From contig CAJULM010000043.1 of NCBI GenBank assembly GCA_910587285.1, forward strand, positions 1-23,256: 23,256 nt of DNA. The letters run 5' to 3'. Positions 21,233 to 23,256 of the stretch are shown here, in pieces. A model generated the notes under the pieces. That model was given only the letters and a program-made list of their open reading frames with translations. It did no database searches and was not told where the DNA came from. Origin of the DNA: an uncultured Oscillospiraceae bacterium. GTDB taxonomy: Bacteria; Bacillota; Clostridia; Oscillospirales; Oscillospiraceae. The translations under genes were made by a program, and so were the position numbers. Each line of letters starts with the position of its first letter. Within the stretch, counting starts at the first letter, position 1.

Positions 21233-21874
21233 ATGGAACCCAAGTTTTTTAAAATTCCCATCAGCGTCGGCAGCGTCTCCCTGCGGGTGGCCAAGGGCCA
21301 CTTCGCCACCAGAAACAGCCACACCAACTACTTTATTGACGTCACCGAACAGCAGTCCTGTCTCCGGGAGGCGGAGACCGTGGCCCGCCAGCTGGCTCAG
21401 CGGGACCTGACCCGTAATACAATGGTGGATACCATCCTATGCTTGGACGGAACCCGGGTCATCGGCACCTGCTTGGCCCATGAGCTGACCCAAGGCGGCA
21501 ACCGCTCAATCAATACCGGAAGGGATATCTACCTGCTGCGCGAGAACCTGAGCCGCGACGGAAAGCTCATTTTCCGGGACAATGCCAGATTTATGCTGGA
21601 TGGAAAAAACGTACTGCTTCTGCTCGCCTCCGTCACCACCGGCAGCACCGTCCGCAAGGGAATGCGCTGCGTCCAGTATTACAAAGGGAACGTAGCGGGA
21701 GTCGCCTCCATTTACAGCCATGTGAAGGAGGTAGACGGGATACCCGTGGTGTCTCTGTTCAATACCAACGATCTCCCCGACTATGCCAGCCACCACCCCG
21801 ACGAGTGCCCCCTCTGCAAAGCGGGCCAGCCTTTAGACGCCGTGATAGACAAGTACGGCTACGCCGCGCTGTAG
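21233..21874 (+). CDS. Orotate-PRTase-like phosphoribosyltransferase-family protein
   Basis: This 213-aa protein resembles a Clostridia group commonly annotated as orotate phosphoribosyltransferase. The motif GHFATRNSHTNYFIDVT (22-38) and the PRPP-loop region NVLLLLASVTTGSTV (126-140) are visible. In the PRPP motif the usual acidic pair before TTG is replaced by LAS, so the normal PRPP-binding chemistry may be altered; the protein might bind but not turn over a nucleotide. A C-terminal CPLC (residues about 198-201) may bind a metal. GGAGG lies 7 nt before the ATG. It has its own promoter and is followed by a terminator. I do not assign pyrE, since those key acids are missing. Confidence 0.75.
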   Translation: MEPKFFKIPISVGSVSLRVAKGHFATRNSHTNYFIDVTEQQSCLREAETVARQLAQRDLTRNTMVDTILCLDGTRVIGTCLAHELTQGGNRSINTGRDIYLLRENLSRDGKLIFRDNARFMLDGKNVLLLLASVTTGSTVRKGMRCVQYYKGNVAGVASIYSHVKEVDGIPVVSLFNTNDLPDYASHHPDECPLCKAGQPLDAVIDKYGYAAL

Positions 21875-21893
21875 CGGCCCAGTCAAACTGATG

Positions 21894-21945
21894 AGCCCCC
21901 TCTCCTGTCATCGAGCAAGCCCGAATGATGGGAGAGGGGGCTTTC
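21894..21945 (+). terminator. Terminator after the PRTase-family gene
   Basis: AGCCCCCTCTCC (21894-21905) pairs with GGAGAGGGGGCT (21931-21942), followed by TT. A short inner stem TCAT/ATGA closes the loop. It lies 20 bp after the PRTase stop. Confidence 0.8.
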
Positions 21946-21980
21946 ATATGATCCCTTCCTCAAACTGCGGATATCTCGGC

Positions 21981-22004
21981 CGCATTCCTTCGCCGCAATG
22001 CGGA
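21981..22004. other. Short hairpin in the 21875-22036 gap
   Basis: CCGCATT pairs with AATGCGG around a 10-nt loop. It lies between the terminator and the ribosome binding site of the frameshifted gene. A leader structure is possible; nothing more can be said. Confidence 0.3.
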
Positions 22005-22036
22005 GATTTGCCAACTATTTTGGGGAGGCTTGACCT

Positions 22037-22386
22037 ATGGGAACCACCATATCAAACCTACAGATTCTGGGCGTGCCAGAGGACACTGTTCGCGCCGCCG
22101 TGCCCTACGCCCTGGTGGGAGCTTGGTCGGAGCGCTTTGTCACCGTTTGCCCCAGCTTGGCTGTGCTGGCCCGACTGGACCGGCCGGACGACTTCTGCTC
22201 CCCCAAAACCGCCTGTGGGTGTCCAGCAAAAGCTATTTCGAGTGCTACGACCAGGAGCCGACCCTCATCTCCCGCCACCGGCTTGCCGGAAACGTCCGCA
22301 GCTTCCATTTCACCGAAAATGGAGATATCTGCGCGTTCACCTTCCAAGACAGGCGGTATTTGCTTCGGGTCTATCGTTTCTCTTGA
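22037..22386 (+). pseudogene. Frameshifted hypothetical gene
   Basis: A clear ribosome binding site (GGGGAGG, 8 nt upstream) precedes the ATG at 22037, and the protein starts MGTTISNLQILGVPEDTVRA. The sequence stays protein-like to about residue 52 (ARLDRPDDF), then the frame becomes nonsense. A frame one base earlier then reads sensibly to a stop at 22386 (NRLWVSSKSYFECYD ... YLLRVYRFS). The change falls near the run CCCCCAAAA at 22200-22208, a typical place for a length error. The run does not fit the standard -1 slippery pattern in this frame. I do not recognise the family. The intact product would be about 116 aa. Confidence 0.6.
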
Positions 22387-22453
22387 CCTGCGAGCGGGTA
22401 CGCTTACCTCTTAATCCGTGCGCCCCCATCCCCAAATCACGGATATACTATCT

Positions 22454-22499
22454 GCGGGAGTACTTTGACAGCTTTCTAAACTGTCCAAAATACTCCCGC
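22454..22499. terminator. Long hairpin between convergent genes
   Basis: GCGGGAGTA (22454-22462) pairs with TACTCCCGC (22491-22499). The arms continue with TTTG/CAAA and ACAG/CTGT, around a CTTTCTAAA loop. It lies between the frameshifted rightward gene and the leftward Pro/Cys-rich gene, so it can stop both. Confidence 0.65.
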
Positions 22500-22528
22500 T
22501 GCTTATTACACATTTTTTGCTTCCTTTA

Positions 22529-23256
22529 TCAGAGCTCCACCACATCCATCGCCGCCCGTTCCACGCACAGGGCGTTCCGGGTGTCCAGCACTAAGGACAG
22601 TTCTGCCACACCTGCCACATCCATACGGGGATGGAGCACAGCGGCGTATTGCAGCGTCTGGAGATCGTCTACCATTTGCTCTAAGGAAAACCACAGAGGC
22701 TGCGCCTCTGTAAACGCCCTGCAAGGGGTCTGCCTGAGGCAGATGGCCCCCTCGCCCCTTGCCGGGGGCATGGCACGCGCGGTCAGCGTACACCGAACCG
22801 CGTAAGCAGCCCGCCGATCCAGCCTGATCTGAGTCGGATTACACTCATTCCAGCAGATGCACTCCCCACAATGGGACTGCTGCCGCCAGGGCAGGCGGCA
22901 GCCCGGACTCCACAACAGCCCTGCCTGCCGCTCTATCAGATGGAGCGCACATTTTGGCCCTTTCTCCGGCCAGCCGGACGGCGGGCACACCTCTGGCCTG
23001 CAGACAGGGGGAACGGTCGGCGGACAAGGTACACAGACGGGAGGACACGCAGGCGGGCACGGCCCGGGGGGCGGACCAGGCGGCGGGAGGGGCGGACATA
23101 CCTCCAGCACCTTTTCCAGCTTGTTTTTCAGCAGCATCTGGTTCTGCGTCACCGTCTCAACCAGGGCGGTGACGCTCTTGTTGACCGCCAGCACCTCCCG
23201 AGGGCCCGCGCAGGGCTTTGTCCCCGGCAGGGTCCCCAGAATGTACTGCAGCTTCT
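22529..23256 (-). CDS. Pro/Cys-rich hypothetical protein (5' end missing)
   Basis: The frame is open through the right edge, so the start lies outside the window; 242 residues are seen. An early helical segment (VLAVNKSVTALVETVTQNQMLLKNKLEKVLE) leads into a Pro/Cys stretch of about 40 residues with repeated CPP and PPVC. This is followed by a Cys-containing domain with CALHLIERQAGLLW, ECICWNEC and LDTRNALCVERAAMDVVEL. Many cysteines suggest a disulfide-rich or metal-binding, perhaps exported or surface, protein, with the Pro/Cys stretch as a rigid linker. I do not recognise the family. A GTG within the frame at 23194 could be an internal start but is not needed. A hairpin terminator follows. 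Confidence 0.65.
   Translation of the reverse strand, partial: KLQYILGTLPGTKPCAGPREVLAVNKSVTALVETVTQNQMLLKNKLEKVLEVCPPLPPPGPPPGPCPPACPPVCVPCPPTVPPVCRPEVCPPSGWPEKGPKCALHLIERQAGLLWSPGCRLPWRQQSHCGECICWNECNPTQIRLDRRAAYAVRCTLTARAMPPARGEGAICLRQTPCRAFTEAQPLWFSLEQMVDDLQTLQYAAVLHPRMDVAGVAELSLVLDTRNALCVERAAMDVVEL

Overview
The window looks like a GC-rich Clostridia chromosome, probably Oscillospiraceae (Flavonifractor/Pseudoflavonifractor-like). This rests on strong GGAGG ribosome binding sites throughout, high GC in most genes, and gut-Firmicutes families: a DUF6809-like pair, a MobP3-type relaxase, a short peptide deformylase and an orotate-PRTase-like protein. No rRNA, tRNA or CRISPR array was recognised. 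Three genes are clearly AT-richer than the rest: the HEPN-like gene at 1540-2100, and the hsdS and HEPN-motif genes at 16264-17968. They look recently acquired.

Region 1 (1-13.1 kb) is mobile-element DNA. It opens with a ParB partition protein and an AT-rich HEPN-like gene, divergently transcribed. A tyrosine integrase follows, translationally coupled to a small DUF6809-like protein. Next come a membrane-anchored PI-PLC-type phosphodiesterase (likely cargo) and an excisionase-like HTH protein. A leftward run then encodes a winged-helix DNA-binding protein, a ribbon-helix-helix mobilization accessory and a MobP3-like relaxase carrying a C-terminal Sel1-repeat tail. Divergent from this run is a 1024-aa gene with the signature of cellular (QDE-1/RDR-type) RNA-dependent RNA polymerases and YonO-like polymerases: a KG...RSM block, an RNP block and the catalytic DYDGD motif. 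It overlaps a 287-aa protein of unknown function. A second DUF6809-like gene closes the region. A 32-bp exact direct repeat (5485-5516 and 13082-13113) brackets the relaxase-to-polymerase block.

Region 2 (13.1-19.5 kb) is a complete type I restriction-modification operon on the minus strand, read hsdM, hsdS, a HEPN-motif protein, then hsdR. It has a good sigma-A-type promoter upstream of hsdM.

Region 3 (19.6-23.3 kb) looks more like ordinary chromosome. A leftward run has a frameshifted small gene, a Nudix hydrolase and a 53-aa DUF3006-like protein. Rightward genes are a peptide deformylase and a PRTase-family protein. A frameshifted gene and the 3' part of a leftward Pro/Cys-rich protein end the window.

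The most notable item is the RDR/YonO-like polymerase encoded beside a relaxase operon. A plausible but unproven model is that the polymerase and its 287-aa partner make RNA on the element's DNA during transfer or establishment, with palindromes in the shared promoter region controlling both directions. All assignments come from reading motifs by eye; no database search was run.
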